From NCBI RefSeq assembly GCF_900637665.1, contig NZ_LR134386.1, forward strand, positions 4,270,501 through 4,334,500: DNA of 64,000 nucleotides, in the 5' to 3' direction. Below the pieces are notes generated by a model that saw only the letters and a program-made list of their open reading frames with translations, made no database searches and was not told the DNA's origin. This document shows positions 8,465 through 17,817 of this stretch, one piece after another; position 1 is the stretch's first letter, and the number at the start of each line of letters is the position of its first letter. Source of the stretch: Chryseobacterium nakagawai (GTDB taxonomy: Bacteria > Bacteroidota > Bacteroidia > Flavobacteriales > Weeksellaceae). The position numbers were made by a program, and so were the translations under genes.

Positions 8465-8494
8465 AATAAAAAACCTCCTTCAAAACGAAAGAGG
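8465..8494 (-). terminator. Minus-strand terminator downstream of marC unit
   Basis: Read on the minus strand, CCTCTTTC (8494-8487) pairs with GAAGGAGG (8481-8474), one wobble included, across GTTTT, followed by a T-run (8473-8465). It lies some 210 bases beyond the stop of the small membrane protein gene. The surrounding 8407-8707 gap holds nothing else I can support. Confidence 0.65.
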
Positions 8495-8707
8495 CTATAT
8501 CTATATAAAATTTTTGAGTTATACTTTTAAATTCCATCATTTGAAATAATTATATATTGAATTTCAAATAGTTATAATTTTTAATTATGATTTTTGCCTA
8601 ATCTTTTAGAAAGTTATCCGATTTTTCACTCAAAACAAACCTATAAACAACTGACAATAAACATATTAAACAACAGAAGCTATTTGGATAACTCAATAAA
8701 ATTTAAT

Positions 8708-8905
8708 TTACTTTTTTACACCGATTCGGCTCCAGGTATCCATTACAAAAAGCAGGATAAGGCCTATTGCTGCAGCAGATGCAGAAAATACAAACTTAAT
8801 GTTATCTTCATCAGCGATAAGGTCATTCTGCCAGTTGATAGCATATAAATTAATAGCGATGAAAATGATGAACAGTACTAAAAATACTTTATAAAACTTC
8901 TTCAT
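8708..8905 (-). CDS. Small two-helix membrane protein
   Basis: A 65-residue protein with two hydrophobic segments (residues about 5-23 and 41-56) separated by a short polar, acidic loop, and a basic C-terminus (GVKK). It starts 5 bases after the stop of marC on the same strand, so it is translated from the same mRNA. It has no motif I recognise. It could be a small accessory subunit of MarC or simply a co-transcribed envelope protein. The plus-strand ORF covering the same bases has no coding character. Confidence 0.65.
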   Translation of the reverse strand: MKKFYKVFLVLFIIFIAINLYAINWQNDLIADEDNIKFVFSASAAAIGLILLFVMDTWSRIGVKK

Positions 8906-8910
8906 AATTT

Positions 8911-9513
8911 TTAAAAATTAACATAATTCAGCACCAATTGGGCAAAATTTGCAGTGAATAATTTAATTGAAATCGCTAAAAGAATAATACCGAAAACTTT
9001 CTGAAGAATCATCAAAGTAGCATCTCCTATTTTCTGCTCCAACCATTTCGCTGATTTCAGCACCAAATATACGAAAATTGTATTAAGAATAATCCCGCAA
9101 ATAATATTAATATCATGAAATTCAGCTCTGAGGGACAATGCTGTTGTTAAAGTTCCGGCACCAGCTACCAAAGGAAATGCGATGGGAACGATAGATGCGG
9201 CCTTTGCTTCGGTTGTTTTATTGATCTCAATTCCTAGAATCATTTCCAGCGCTATGACAAAAATCACAAAAGCTCCGGCGATGGCAAATGAATTTACATC
9301 TACTCCAATCAGTTTTAGAATCTTATTTCCTACAAACAGGAAAACAATCATAATTGCTCCAGCTGTAATCGAAGCCTTTCCAGCCTCAATTTTTCCGAAC
9401 TTCTGCTGAAGGCTTACTATAATGGGAACTGAGCCGATAATATCGATAACGGCAAAAAGAACCATAAAGCTGGTAACGATCTCTTTAAAAGAGAAACCAT
9501 CAAAAATTTCCAT
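8911..9513 (-). CDS. marC: MarC-family integral membrane protein (NAAT transporter family)
   Basis: A 200-residue protein with six membrane helices, the family length. Typical stretches are FAVIDIIGSVPI in helix 1, SFAIAGAFVIFVIALEMILGI in the middle, and AFPLVAGAGTLTTAL near residue 115, where the PLVAGAGT loop is a hallmark of MarC. The family was once linked to multiple antibiotic resistance, but no transport substrate is established. It is followed by a small membrane protein gene (5-base gap) and lies 44 bases after batD with no terminator seen, so read-through from the Bat operon is possible. Confidence 0.85.
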   Translation of the reverse strand: MEIFDGFSFKEIVTSFMVLFAVIDIIGSVPIIVSLQQKFGKIEAGKASITAGAIMIVFLFVGNKILKLIGVDVNSFAIAGAFVIFVIALEMILGIEINKTTEAKAASIVPIAFPLVAGAGTLTTALSLRAEFHDINIICGIILNTIFVYLVLKSAKWLEQKIGDATLMILQKVFGIILLAISIKLFTANFAQLVLNYVNF

Positions 9514-9557
9514 CTCTTTGTAATTAAAAATTTCGCAAAAATATGAAAATAAACTGA

Positions 9558-11297
9558 CTATTTGCTAATTTGTGAATATAAATTAACAATTGTTTTCAAA
9601 AGTTCCTCAATTCCCTCTTGAGATTTCACAGGAGAATATTTCTCCATCTGAATTTTCTGCTGCAGTCTTCCATATTGTTCTGCCAAGGATGAACCTTTGT
9701 GTTTTTCAAGAAAAGTCTTAAACTCTGTAACAGAGCCTTGGAAATACTGATTCCTTACTTCCTGATCCAATTCTTCCAATGTAATAAAGAACTTTTCATA
9801 TTCGGCGTTATCTTTGAGGTTTTCAAGATAACCAAAATAATCATTGATATCCGTTTTCAGCAAGTCTCGGATTTCTTTTTCTGTTTCTGCCACTGAACCC
9901 AAAGGTTTTTGAGATACAGTTTCCCTAACTAATGTACGTTTTTTTTGCCAAGTCTTAAATAACAGATATACAACAAATAAGCCTAAAAGAATCCCGATAT
10001 TGGTTAAAAGAATACTCCAATGGAACTTGCTTTTCTCTTTTACTTTAAATGAAGTGGTTTTCAAAACCGGCGTATCTACGGTCTCCAGAAGATTATTGGT
10101 ATATTCATTTACCTTTTCTACCGTAGAACGGGATTCCAATACCTGATCGTGCGAAAATGTTTGTACATCCAATATTCTTTGACCTACATCCACATATTCT
10201 TTGTTTTCAGGATCAAAGAAAGCAAATGGTTCCATCTTGATAGAAATGGCTCCTGATTTATTAGGAATTACTACATAATTGGCCAGAATCTCCCCCTTCA
10301 TTCCGGTTTTCCCCGGAGAAACTTTTGATGTAATCTTTGGAGCAAAAACTTCATAATCAGGAGATGTTGCAATTTTCGGAAGTACAAGGTCCGGTAAGTT
10401 TCCTTCTCCGGCAACCTTTACTACAACATTCAGAGGCTTTTTAGCTTCAGGTTTTTCTTTAGTCGTATTATAAACACTTACATTAAAATTTCCAACTGCA
10501 TTTTTAAAACCGTCTGGTGCTCCTTCCGGAAGCTTTCTTACATTAATCTTTACTTTATTGGAAACAATCTTATTTTTATTTGAATAAGTACTCACAGATG
10601 CTGAAACTCCAGGAACTTCAACATAACCAGCCTCATTTGGGAATACCATAAAGACCGCTAATATCTGGGATGCCATATTTCCATTATCAGAAGGATCTAT
10701 TTCCGATTTATTGAAATTGATAGGATGTACATTAATATTATCCTGCTGTGGAAGGCGGATATTCTTTACTTTTCTAAGATTATCCATATTTCTGGAATAT
10801 ACTTTCAGAACAGCAACAGTAGGCTGATCCTGATAGACATCCCTGTCTTCAATCTCCATATTCAGATAGACTTCATTGGAAGTATTACTGGCCAGAGATT
10901 TCTTTTCAATAATATCACGGATATTAACGTCGAAAGGTTCGGTTTTATAAATTTTATTATTTACAGTTACCAGCACAGACCCTATTTTGATCTTTCCTTT
11001 TTTCTTAGGTTCAAGAGCAATTCTGGATACTTTTTGAGTAATAAGCGTATTGGTAGCCGGATCAATGACTGTATTGGTTACAGATCCACTCCCGATAATG
11101 TTGAATTTTGAAAGGTCCGGAAGCTGAAAACCTGTCTGTTGAACAAGGTCGCTTCCATTAAGCTCAAGAACAATGGTAAGGTTTACAATATCCTTTCCAC
11201 CATACTCGGTTTTATCTGCGTCAAGAGAAAGATTTACCTGTCCGTAAGTAATTACGGATGCCAAAGTAAGCAATATGTAAATCAATTTGTCTTTCAT
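9558..11297 (-). CDS. batD: BatD, aerotolerance operon membrane protein
   Basis: The protein has 579 residues from the ATG at 11297, whose A overlaps the TGA of batC (TGATG), so translation is coupled; an upstream TTG/GTG in frame is less likely. It has a signal peptide at the N-terminus (YILLTLASVITYG), two or more Ig-like beta domains in the periplasm, and one membrane helix near residues 430-450 followed by a cytoplasmic tail. This matches BatD of the Bacteroides aerotolerance (Bat) operon. The operon works with the MoxR ATPase in oxidative-stress and envelope tolerance; the molecular action is not established. Confidence 0.85.
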   Translation of the reverse strand: MKDKLIYILLTLASVITYGQVNLSLDADKTEYGGKDIVNLTIVLELNGSDLVQQTGFQLPDLSKFNIIGSGSVTNTVIDPATNTLITQKVSRIALEPKKKGKIKIGSVLVTVNNKIYKTEPFDVNIRDIIEKKSLASNTSNEVYLNMEIEDRDVYQDQPTVAVLKVYSRNMDNLRKVKNIRLPQQDNINVHPINFNKSEIDPSDNGNMASQILAVFMVFPNEAGYVEVPGVSASVSTYSNKNKIVSNKVKINVRKLPEGAPDGFKNAVGNFNVSVYNTTKEKPEAKKPLNVVVKVAGEGNLPDLVLPKIATSPDYEVFAPKITSKVSPGKTGMKGEILANYVVIPNKSGAISIKMEPFAFFDPENKEYVDVGQRILDVQTFSHDQVLESRSTVEKVNEYTNNLLETVDTPVLKTTSFKVKEKSKFHWSILLTNIGILLGLFVVYLLFKTWQKKRTLVRETVSQKPLGSVAETEKEIRDLLKTDINDYFGYLENLKDNAEYEKFFITLEELDQEVRNQYFQGSVTEFKTFLEKHKGSSLAEQYGRLQQKIQMEKYSPVKSQEGIEELLKTIVNLYSQISK

Positions 11298-12043
11298 CAC
11301 CAATCTTTCTCGTTGCTTTCGGGCATCGAATAAGAATTCTTATTTAAAATTCTTCTGGCGGTTTCTTTTTCTTTTTCGTTTATTTTATCTAAGAGCTGAT
11401 TTTCAAGATTTTTTGGCATTTTGCCCTCATTATTCTGATTCTGTTGAGGGGTACCCTGGTCACTTTTGCCTTCATTTTGTTGGCCATTTCCCTGATCCTG
11501 CCTTTGGTCTTTTTTATCACCTTTCTGATCTTCACCTTTGTTTTGATCGCTACCGCCTCCACCTCCTTTTCCGGAGTTATTCTGCTCGTTTTTATTTTGC
11601 TGCTTTTCTTTTTCTTTCAGTTTGGCAATTTCATAATTCTTACGGGTAGCCTCACTGTAAGGGTTTTGTTTAAGCGATTTTTTATAATAATCTGCCGCTT
11701 TTTCCGGCTGATTCATCTGCATATAGGTATTTCCTAAATTATGAAGGGCTGCAGCCTTATCCGGAAGAGTCTGTGACAGCTGTTGTGCTTTTTCAAACTC
11801 GGCTTTTGCTTCTTCATACTTTTTATTTTTATACAGCGCATTTCCCATATTGTAATGAGCTGTAAAATCTTTATCATTGGATTTCACGGCTTCCATATAT
11901 TTGGAAGAAGCTCCATCATAGTCTTTACCGTCAAATTTCTGATTGCCTTCATGAACCAAAGTTCTATAGTTTTCCTGCCCAAACAAGAAGCTTGAGAAGA
12001 AGAAAGCAACTATAAACGATAAAAATATGGTTTTAGTATTCAT
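11297..12043 (-). CDS. batC: BatC, TPR-repeat protein
   Basis: The protein has 248 residues from ATG 12043; a TTG at 12052 would add three. A signal peptide (IVAFFFSSFLFGQ) leads into three to four TPR repeats (residues about 20-130: AHYNMGNALYKNKKYEEAKAEF and similar). A low-complexity tail rich in Gln, Asn, Gly and Lys follows, including GGGGG, then a short helical end. TPRs suggest it scaffolds the periplasmic side of the Bat complex. It sits between batB and batD with a 1-base overlap to batD. The low-complexity tail accounts for the long antisense ORFs here, which are not genes. Confidence 0.85.
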   Translation of the reverse strand: MNTKTIFLSFIVAFFFSSFLFGQENYRTLVHEGNQKFDGKDYDGASSKYMEAVKSNDKDFTAHYNMGNALYKNKKYEEAKAEFEKAQQLSQTLPDKAAALHNLGNTYMQMNQPEKAADYYKKSLKQNPYSEATRKNYEIAKLKEKEKQQNKNEQNNSGKGGGGGSDQNKGEDQKGDKKDQRQDQGNGQQNEGKSDQGTPQQNQNNEGKMPKNLENQLLDKINEKEKETARRILNKNSYSMPESNEKDW

Positions 12044-12142
12044 TACCTGCAAAATTATTCCTTTATATGTTAAGAAACAGGGGTTTATTTGTTAAAATTC
12101 GGTTAAAGTACCTGTAGATATTCTTCTATAAATAAAGGGAAA

Positions 12143-13150
12143 CTACAGATTAAAATCATTTTTGGGATTAAAAATATAAATTAAAAAGAAAAACAGGATA
12201 GATACTGCTAAAAAATATTGATAATAATGGTTTGCATTCTGAGATTTCACCAGTGTTTCAGATCCTGAAGACTTCTTATTAATGGCATCAATAATCCTGT
12301 CCGGAGCTTCATTGATATTATTACCATCAATATATGTTCCTCCCGTAGAACCCGCCATTTTACTTAGGGCTTCAGTCTGTCTTTTGGAAATAACAGTGCT
12401 TCCGTTGACATCTGTTTTATAGCCCATCAGCTGTCCGTCATTGTATACGGGAACCGGCGCTCCTTCATCTGTCCCTATTCCTACAGAGGTAATGGTTATT
12501 CCTTCTTTATTAGCAAGCCTTATGGCGGCATTATCATTCCCTTCATTATCCTCACCGTCACTCAGTAGTATAATTTTTCGCGATCCTTTGCTTACATTTT
12601 TAAATTTCTCCGTGGCAGCCTGCATTCCTTTCAGGAAATCTGTCCCCTGAATCTTCATAGAATTGGTTTCAATGGCACCAATATAGGTTTCAGCAGAATT
12701 ATAATCTGTTGTTAAAGGCATTATTGATATGGCCTGCCCGGCAAAAATAACAATCCCGATCTTATCGTTCTTCATTTTCGACATCGTCTGTATCATTAGA
12801 TTTTTGGCTTCTGTAAGCCGACTCGGCTCAATATCTTCAGCATTCATAGAGTTGGAAACATCCAGCATAAAAATTACATTATTTAATCTCTGATTGCTTT
12901 TCACCTCTTCTGAACCATTCAGAAGATCAATGATCGAGAATATCAGGAATAATGTACCCAATAGATATAATGCAGGAAAAAACCTTGTAAATCCTGAATT
13001 TTTTTCAAATAAATTATCATGAAACTGGCCGGCAGCAAAAACATCTCTCTTTTTCTTTCTCCATTTTAAAAAACGAACCAAAAAGACAGCTAACAGCGGC
13101 AGTAGCAACAGTAAAAATAGATACCAGTAATTTCCTAAAGACCAACTCAT
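12143..13150 (-). CDS. batB: BatB, membrane-anchored VWA-domain protein
   Basis: A 335-residue protein with two N-terminal membrane helices, a von Willebrand A domain in the middle, and one C-terminal helix (residues about 312-330). The metal-ion-dependent adhesion site is intact: DVSNS (DxSxS), the Thr in PLTTDYNSAET, and the Asp in LLSDGEDNEG. The start codon overlaps the batA stop by one base. BatA and BatB are paired VWA proteins thought to assemble under control of the MoxR ATPase encoded upstream. Assignment to BatB rather than BatA follows gene order. Confidence 0.88.
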   Translation of the reverse strand: MSWSLGNYWYLFLLLLLPLLAVFLVRFLKWRKKKRDVFAAGQFHDNLFEKNSGFTRFFPALYLLGTLFLIFSIIDLLNGSEEVKSNQRLNNVIFMLDVSNSMNAEDIEPSRLTEAKNLMIQTMSKMKNDKIGIVIFAGQAISIMPLTTDYNSAETYIGAIETNSMKIQGTDFLKGMQAATEKFKNVSKGSRKIILLSDGEDNEGNDNAAIRLANKEGITITSVGIGTDEGAPVPVYNDGQLMGYKTDVNGSTVISKRQTEALSKMAGSTGGTYIDGNNINEAPDRIIDAINKKSSGSETLVKSQNANHYYQYFLAVSILFFFLIYIFNPKNDFNL

Positions 13151-14142
13151 CAGCTTAAAATTTTATAAAACACCCATCTCAATAATGCATCCAGCATCAA
13201 CATGGCCAGAGCTGCCCACAAAAAGATCTTGAAATACTCCTCGTAGTTGTACAACTTTGACACTTTCACATCTGATTTTTCCAACTGGTTGATCTCATCA
13301 TACACTTCTTCCAGACTGCTGTTAGAAGTCGCTCTGAAGTATTTCCCTCCTGTAGTCTGGGCAATTTCTCTCAGTGTATTTTCATCAATAGTCACCTCAG
13401 CTTCAGTAAAAATAAGATCTCCGAAAAAATCTACGGCTGTTGGCATCAGGGCATAACCATTTGTACCAATACCAATAGTATATACTTTTATATCATTATT
13501 TTTTGCAAGTTCCGCAGCAAGTTGTGGTGGGATTGCATTTTCAATATTACTTACCCCATCCGTCATTAAAATGATAACCTTACTTTTAGCTTTACTCTTA
13601 GTTAAATGATTTACAGCCACAGAAAGTCCTTCCCCTATCGCTGTTCCTGGTTCAAGACCTGTAGAATTAAGATTTTTGATCTCATCAATGACTACCTGAT
13701 GGTCTGAAGTAACAGGTACTTTGGTAAATGCTTCTGCGGCATAAGCAACTACTCCAATCCTATCATTCGGGCGTTTCTGAACAAATTTAACGGCAATATC
13801 TTTAAGAGCAGTAATACGGTCGGGATTTAAATCTTTTGCCAGCATACTGAGTGAAACATCAATAGACAGCATAATATCTACTCCCTTGGTATCATCCCTG
13901 TCCTGTGAAACCGTAAAAGTCCTTGGTCTTGCCATGGCAATAATAAGCGCCGACAGAATAATGTACTTTGATATTTTTAATAAGAAAAGAACTCCTTGTA
14001 TTCCCCCGCTCGTTCCCATATTTTTGATGGTAGGAACTTTTATGCCTTTTCTTTTCTTTTTACCCGCATCTTTTATCAAAAGAGGAATAAACAGCAAAAA
14101 AAGCAGTAAAAACCACGGACTGTAAAACTCAAAATTAAACAT
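13150..14142 (-). CDS. batA: BatA, membrane-anchored VWA-domain protein
   Basis: A 330-residue paralogue of the next gene. Helices lie near residues 8-24 and 55-70, then a VWA domain with DVSLS, TSDHQ and MTDGVSN at the metal site, and a C-terminal helix near 308-325. It overlaps the gene before it by 8 bases and batB by one base, indicating coupled translation within the moxR-bat operon. The family links to oxygen and envelope stress tolerance come from Bacteroides and Leptospira work; the direct partner is not visible here. Confidence 0.88.
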   Translation of the reverse strand: MFNFEFYSPWFLLLFLLFIPLLIKDAGKKKRKGIKVPTIKNMGTSGGIQGVLFLLKISKYIILSALIIAMARPRTFTVSQDRDDTKGVDIMLSIDVSLSMLAKDLNPDRITALKDIAVKFVQKRPNDRIGVVAYAAEAFTKVPVTSDHQVVIDEIKNLNSTGLEPGTAIGEGLSVAVNHLTKSKAKSKVIILMTDGVSNIENAIPPQLAAELAKNNDIKVYTIGIGTNGYALMPTAVDFFGDLIFTEAEVTIDENTLREIAQTTGGKYFRATSNSSLEEVYDEINQLEKSDVKVSKLYNYEEYFKIFLWAALAMLMLDALLRWVFYKILS

Positions 14143-15031
14143 CTTTTCTTAAGTTTTCGAATTCTAAATCTTTGGATGATCTTTTCACAAAGTCTCTTAT
14201 ATCTGCAAAATCTTTCTCCATAGTAGCCTGATCCGGGAAAGTTTTGGCAAATTTCACCAAATCTCCTCTCAGGAATACTTCTTCTACAATTTTCTCATTA
14301 TCCTGAGAAATGGTATTGTTCTTTTTCATAACATCAATAAGATCATCAGTCAAAAGAACATCTGCCGGAAGATGGTATTGTTTGGTAATAAAATTCCTTG
14401 ATATTTCGATCAACTCCACATAAAATGAACGGAAGTTTCCTCCTTCAATATATTTTTTCTTTTTAAGAGAGTCTAATTCCTTCAGGGTTTGATTCGTAGC
14501 CACTACTGGAGAGCTTTTCGCTTTTCGACCCCATTTTACAATCATAATGATAGCAATAATCAAAGCAATAGCTGCCAATGCCGCTAGAATATAAAACTTG
14601 TACAATTCCCAATAATCTTTGGCTTCAAGCTTAACTTCCTTATTTTTCATAATATCATTAATCTGATCGGCTTTCTGAGCTGTATTAATGACCTCTATTT
14701 CGTAGGGAATTGTTTTAAGAATTTTATCTCCTACTTTGAACTCCAGTTCAGGAATGGTAAACTTCCCTTCTTCAAAAACCGCAAACTCTATTTTTCTTTC
14801 GTATGAATTGGCATTCTGGCCAATACTGTCTTTGGTTTCTTCAAAGTGAAAGGGCAGCAATTCATTTTTTGCTGCAGAATTCACCTGCTCGTCATGAAGG
14901 TTATCAATCTTGATAACAAGGTGATTGGTTTCTCCCAGAGCAATGGTTTTCTTCTCTACATTGGAGGATAATATCTGTGAAAAAGCATTTGCACAGATTA
15001 GAAAAGATAGTATTAAAAGTATTTTTTTCAA
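14135..15031 (-). CDS. BatD-like periplasmic/membrane protein of the Bat operon
   Basis: A 298-residue protein with a signal peptide (LILSFLICANAFSQ), a beta-rich periplasmic region (residues about 20-120) like the first domain of BatD, a membrane helix near residues 145-168, and a helical cytoplasmic tail. This is the usual third component between the DUF58 gene and batA in flavobacterial Bat operons. It overlaps batA by 8 bases. It resembles DUF4381-type proteins in its helix-plus-tail part. It has no catalytic motif, and a scaffold role with the VWA proteins is inferred from position. Confidence 0.7.
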   Translation of the reverse strand: MKKILLILSFLICANAFSQILSSNVEKKTIALGETNHLVIKIDNLHDEQVNSAAKNELLPFHFEETKDSIGQNANSYERKIEFAVFEEGKFTIPELEFKVGDKILKTIPYEIEVINTAQKADQINDIMKNKEVKLEAKDYWELYKFYILAALAAIALIIAIIMIVKWGRKAKSSPVVATNQTLKELDSLKKKKYIEGGNFRSFYVELIEISRNFITKQYHLPADVLLTDDLIDVMKKNNTISQDNEKIVEEVFLRGDLVKFAKTFPDQATMEKDFADIRDFVKRSSKDLEFENLRKDV

Positions 15032-15087
15032 TGTTAAATAATAATAAAGGCTAAGCCTGATGTTTTATTGACGGGCAAAACCCGGGG

Positions 15088-15951
15088 TTATTTTTTCTGA
15101 AAATAATTATACAACAATTTTGAATAATCTGAACCGGTATTTACATTCATAAAACTGGCTGAACTGTTGGAAAAATCATCCTCCAAAGCTCTTAATTTTT
15201 GTTTCTGAGCTTCTGCAAAGGTATACCTCCATCTTGCACTGGAAGTATTGGCCCATATTTCTTTTCCTGTTTCTGCATCATATAATAATGTGTAGCCTAC
15301 ATCAGGAATTTCATTGTCTTTTTCATCATATATCCTCAGTCCTAACAGCTGATGTTTCTTGGAGGCGACTCTCAACATTTTGGAATCATATTCATCCTGA
15401 AAATCTGAAAATAAAAACACAAGAGATTTTCTTTTAAAAATCCCCATCATATATTCCAGTGCTTTGTCTATTTTAGATTCTGCCGGAACATAATCTGCAG
15501 TAAGAATATTGCTGATAATAGAAAGGATATGCTTCCTTCCTTTTTGAGGCGGAATGACCTTATATACTTTATCTGCAAACAGGATCAATCCCACTTTATC
15601 ATTATTCCCTGCTGCTGAAAACCCAAGGCTGGCTGCTATTTCCGCAACATATTCTCTTTTCAGCTGATTCTTTGTTCCGTAATCCATAGAGGCAGAAATA
15701 TCTACCACAAGCATCATGGTCAGTTCCCTTTCTTCTTCCATTACCTTTACGAAAGGTTCACGGAAACGTGCCGTCTTATTCCAGTCGATCCTTCTGATCT
15801 CATCACCAAACTGGTAGGGACGGACTTCTGAAAAAGTCATCCCCTGTCCTTTAAAGGCACTGTGATATTGTCCCATCAAAGCAGCCTCCGTCTTTTTTCT
15901 GGTACGGATTTCTATCTGTTTTACTTTTTTTACAATATCTTTTATCTGCAT
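15088..15951 (-). CDS. DUF58-domain protein of the moxR-bat operon
   Basis: A 287-residue soluble protein. The DUF58 signature is clear: GQYHSAFKGQGMTFSEVRPY then GDEIRRIDWNKTARFREPFVKV near residues 27-72, followed by a VWA-like fold with DISASMDYG near residue 84. DUF58 proteins are near-constant partners of MoxR ATPases. It is separated from the GNAT gene by 115 bases that contain an unusual repeat-like sequence. Its role is in the MoxR-Bat machinery; the biochemical activity of DUF58 is unknown. Confidence 0.88.
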   Translation of the reverse strand: MQIKDIVKKVKQIEIRTRKKTEAALMGQYHSAFKGQGMTFSEVRPYQFGDEIRRIDWNKTARFREPFVKVMEEERELTMMLVVDISASMDYGTKNQLKREYVAEIAASLGFSAAGNNDKVGLILFADKVYKVIPPQKGRKHILSIISNILTADYVPAESKIDKALEYMMGIFKRKSLVFLFSDFQDEYDSKMLRVASKKHQLLGLRIYDEKDNEIPDVGYTLLYDAETGKEIWANTSSARWRYTFAEAQKQKLRALEDDFSNSSASFMNVNTGSDYSKLLYNYFQKK

Positions 15952-15977
15952 AGAGGGTTTTTATGTTTAAATTTGAA

Positions 15978-16032
15978 GGTTTTGGGTTTAAGGGTTTCGG
16001 AATCCGGGACTCGAGTTTCGGGAATTGAAATA
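15978..16032. repeat. GC-richer repeat-like patch inside the moxR-bat operon
   Basis: Between the GNAT and DUF58 genes lies a short patch with repeated TTTCGG units and a CCGGGACTCGAG core. Its composition is unlike the surrounding AT-rich spacer. It resembles short extragenic repeats scattered in flavobacterial genomes, but only one copy is visible here, so classification is tentative. Confidence 0.3.
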
Positions 16033-16066
16033 TATGACTATATCCTGTTTAAACTCTATCACTTTT

Positions 16067-16525
16067 CTAGTTCTTAAACTCAATGGATACATTCAACCAT
16101 TCATCGTCAAACTTTGGACTGTATTTTTTATAAAAATTAATGGCAGGTTCATTCCAGTTTAACACCTGGAAAACCATTCCACTATATTCATTTGATTTTC
16201 CATGTTCTAAGGTAGCATCAAACAGAAGTTTTCCAATCTGTTTTCCTCTCATTTTTTCTGTTACTACCAAATCTTCAAGATAGAGCCTTCTTCCTTTCCA
16301 TGTTGAATATCGGTCATAGTATAATGAGATCCCTACAATTTCACCATTCCATTCTGCAACGAAAGCTCCCCAAACCGGAGATTTCCCAAAGCCATCCTCA
16401 GTAAACTCATCCAGCGTTACGGTTACTTCATGTAATGCTTTTTCGTATTCTGCCAGTTCTTTAATCAACTCAAGCATAGAAGCACAATCGTCCTCAACTG
16501 CTTTTCTAATAATAACATCACTCAT
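16067..16525 (-). CDS. GNAT-family N-acetyltransferase (diamine acetyltransferase-like)
   Basis: A 152-residue single GNAT domain. The acetyl-CoA binding region reads LYLEDLVVTEKMRGKQIGKLL (residues about 81-101) with the Q/RxxGxG/A-type turn as RGKQIG, and VLNWNEPAINFYKKY near residues 122-136 is the usual last motif. The sequence resembles the SAT1-like (diamine acetyltransferase-like) branch. Its ATG overlaps the moxR stop codon by one base (TAATG), so it is translated with moxR, an unusual insertion within the moxR-bat operon. The substrate is unknown. Confidence 0.8.
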   Translation of the reverse strand: MSDVIIRKAVEDDCASMLELIKELAEYEKALHEVTVTLDEFTEDGFGKSPVWGAFVAEWNGEIVGISLYYDRYSTWKGRRLYLEDLVVTEKMRGKQIGKLLFDATLEHGKSNEYSGMVFQVLNWNEPAINFYKKYSPKFDDEWLNVSIEFKN

Positions 16526-17529
16526 TATGGCGCCTGGATTTTTGCTAAAATTCTGCTAATGATCTCTTCTGTTGTGATTTCTTCTGCCTCCGCTTCAAAG
16601 GTTAATCCCATTCTATGTCTCAACACATCTTTAGCCAATGCTTTTACATCTTCAGGAATTACAAAAGCTCTTCCTTTTAAGAATGCATACGCTCTTGAAG
16701 CAATCGCAAGGTTAATGGAAGCTCTTGGAGAAGCTCCGAAACTGATATAATTTTTAAGCTCAGAAAGTCCGTAATTTTCAGGATAACGGGTTGCAAAAAC
16801 CATATCCAGAATATACTTTTCTATTTTTTCGTCCAAATAGATCTGGTTGATAATTTCTTTTGCATCAACAATATCCTGGAGTGAAATTACAGGATTTACA
16901 GTGGGTTGATGGGATGTAGAAACCATTCTCATTACCTTTCTTTCATCTTCGAAAGCAGGATAATCAATAGTACATTTTAGCATGAAACGGTCACTTTGTG
17001 CTTCTGGCAGCAGATAAGTACCCTCTTGATCGATCGGGTTCTGAGTAGCCAGTACCAAAAATGGTTTTGGAAGCTTCATGGTTTCGTCACCAATGGTCAC
17101 TTGCTTTTCCTGCATCACCTCTAAGAGTGCCGACTGTACTTTTGCAGGGGCACGGTTGATCTCATCCGCAAGGACAAAATTTGCGAATACCGGACCTTTT
17201 TTTATAGAAAAATCATTGTCTTTGATATTGTAAATCATGGTTCCCACAACATCTGCCGGAAGCAAATCCGGTGTAAACTGAATTCTTGAGAACTCACCAT
17301 GAACCGCATCTGCCAGGGTTTTGATAGCTAAGGTTTTTGCCAGTCCCGGAACTCCTTCCAAAAGAACGTGACCATTCCCTAAAAGCCCGACTAATAGACG
17401 GTCTACCATGTATTCCTGCCCAATAATCACCTTGTTGATTTCCTGTCTCAGAAGAGAAAATAAGTAGTTTTTTTCTTTTACTTTTTCCGTCAATTGACGG
17501 ATATCCTCGGCTTGATATGTATCTGACAT
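16525..17529 (-). CDS. moxR: MoxR-family AAA+ ATPase
   Basis: The protein has 334 residues from the ATG at 17529 (MSDTYQ...); an in-frame TTG 15 codons earlier is less likely. The AAA+ core is clear: Walker A as GVPGLAKT near residues 59-66, Walker B and pore region with LADEINRAPAKVQSALLEVMQE, sensor 1 as ATQNP, and the arginine-finger region DRFMLK. MoxR ATPases act as chaperones that insert metals or assemble complexes, and here the clients are probably the VWA proteins BatA and BatB. It is the first gene of the operon that runs to batD. Confidence 0.92.
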   Translation of the reverse strand: MSDTYQAEDIRQLTEKVKEKNYLFSLLRQEINKVIIGQEYMVDRLLVGLLGNGHVLLEGVPGLAKTLAIKTLADAVHGEFSRIQFTPDLLPADVVGTMIYNIKDNDFSIKKGPVFANFVLADEINRAPAKVQSALLEVMQEKQVTIGDETMKLPKPFLVLATQNPIDQEGTYLLPEAQSDRFMLKCTIDYPAFEDERKVMRMVSTSHQPTVNPVISLQDIVDAKEIINQIYLDEKIEKYILDMVFATRYPENYGLSELKNYISFGASPRASINLAIASRAYAFLKGRAFVIPEDVKALAKDVLRHRMGLTFEAEAEEITTEEIISRILAKIQAP

Positions 17530-17817
17530 AGCTTGATTTAAAATAAGTGGTAAATTTCTGATAAATACTTGCATTAATCAACATAATGAATGCCATATTT
17601 GAGTTAAAGTTTGTTAAATATTCCGGGTTTAACAACTTATTGTGAATTCAAAATAAATTTTATTGCGATAATTCCATTGGTATATTTTAATCTTTCACCC
17701 TATCATTCAATCTATTATAAAAGTGTTGTGACAAATAATTGCCACAACAATTTTATATCAATTTATACAATAGAGTTTATTTTAGATATTCTATCAGAAT
17801 AAAAATTCAATAATTTA

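Noticed and set aside
8594..8848. Plus-strand 84-codon frame overlapping the small membrane protein gene
   Set aside because: Composition is not protein-like, and the minus-strand frame fits a two-helix protein directly after marC.
11287..11995. Long plus-strand frames opposite batC
   Set aside because: They mirror the low-complexity Gln/Asn/Lys codons of batC and consist of Phe/Leu-rich sequence without a gene-like start.
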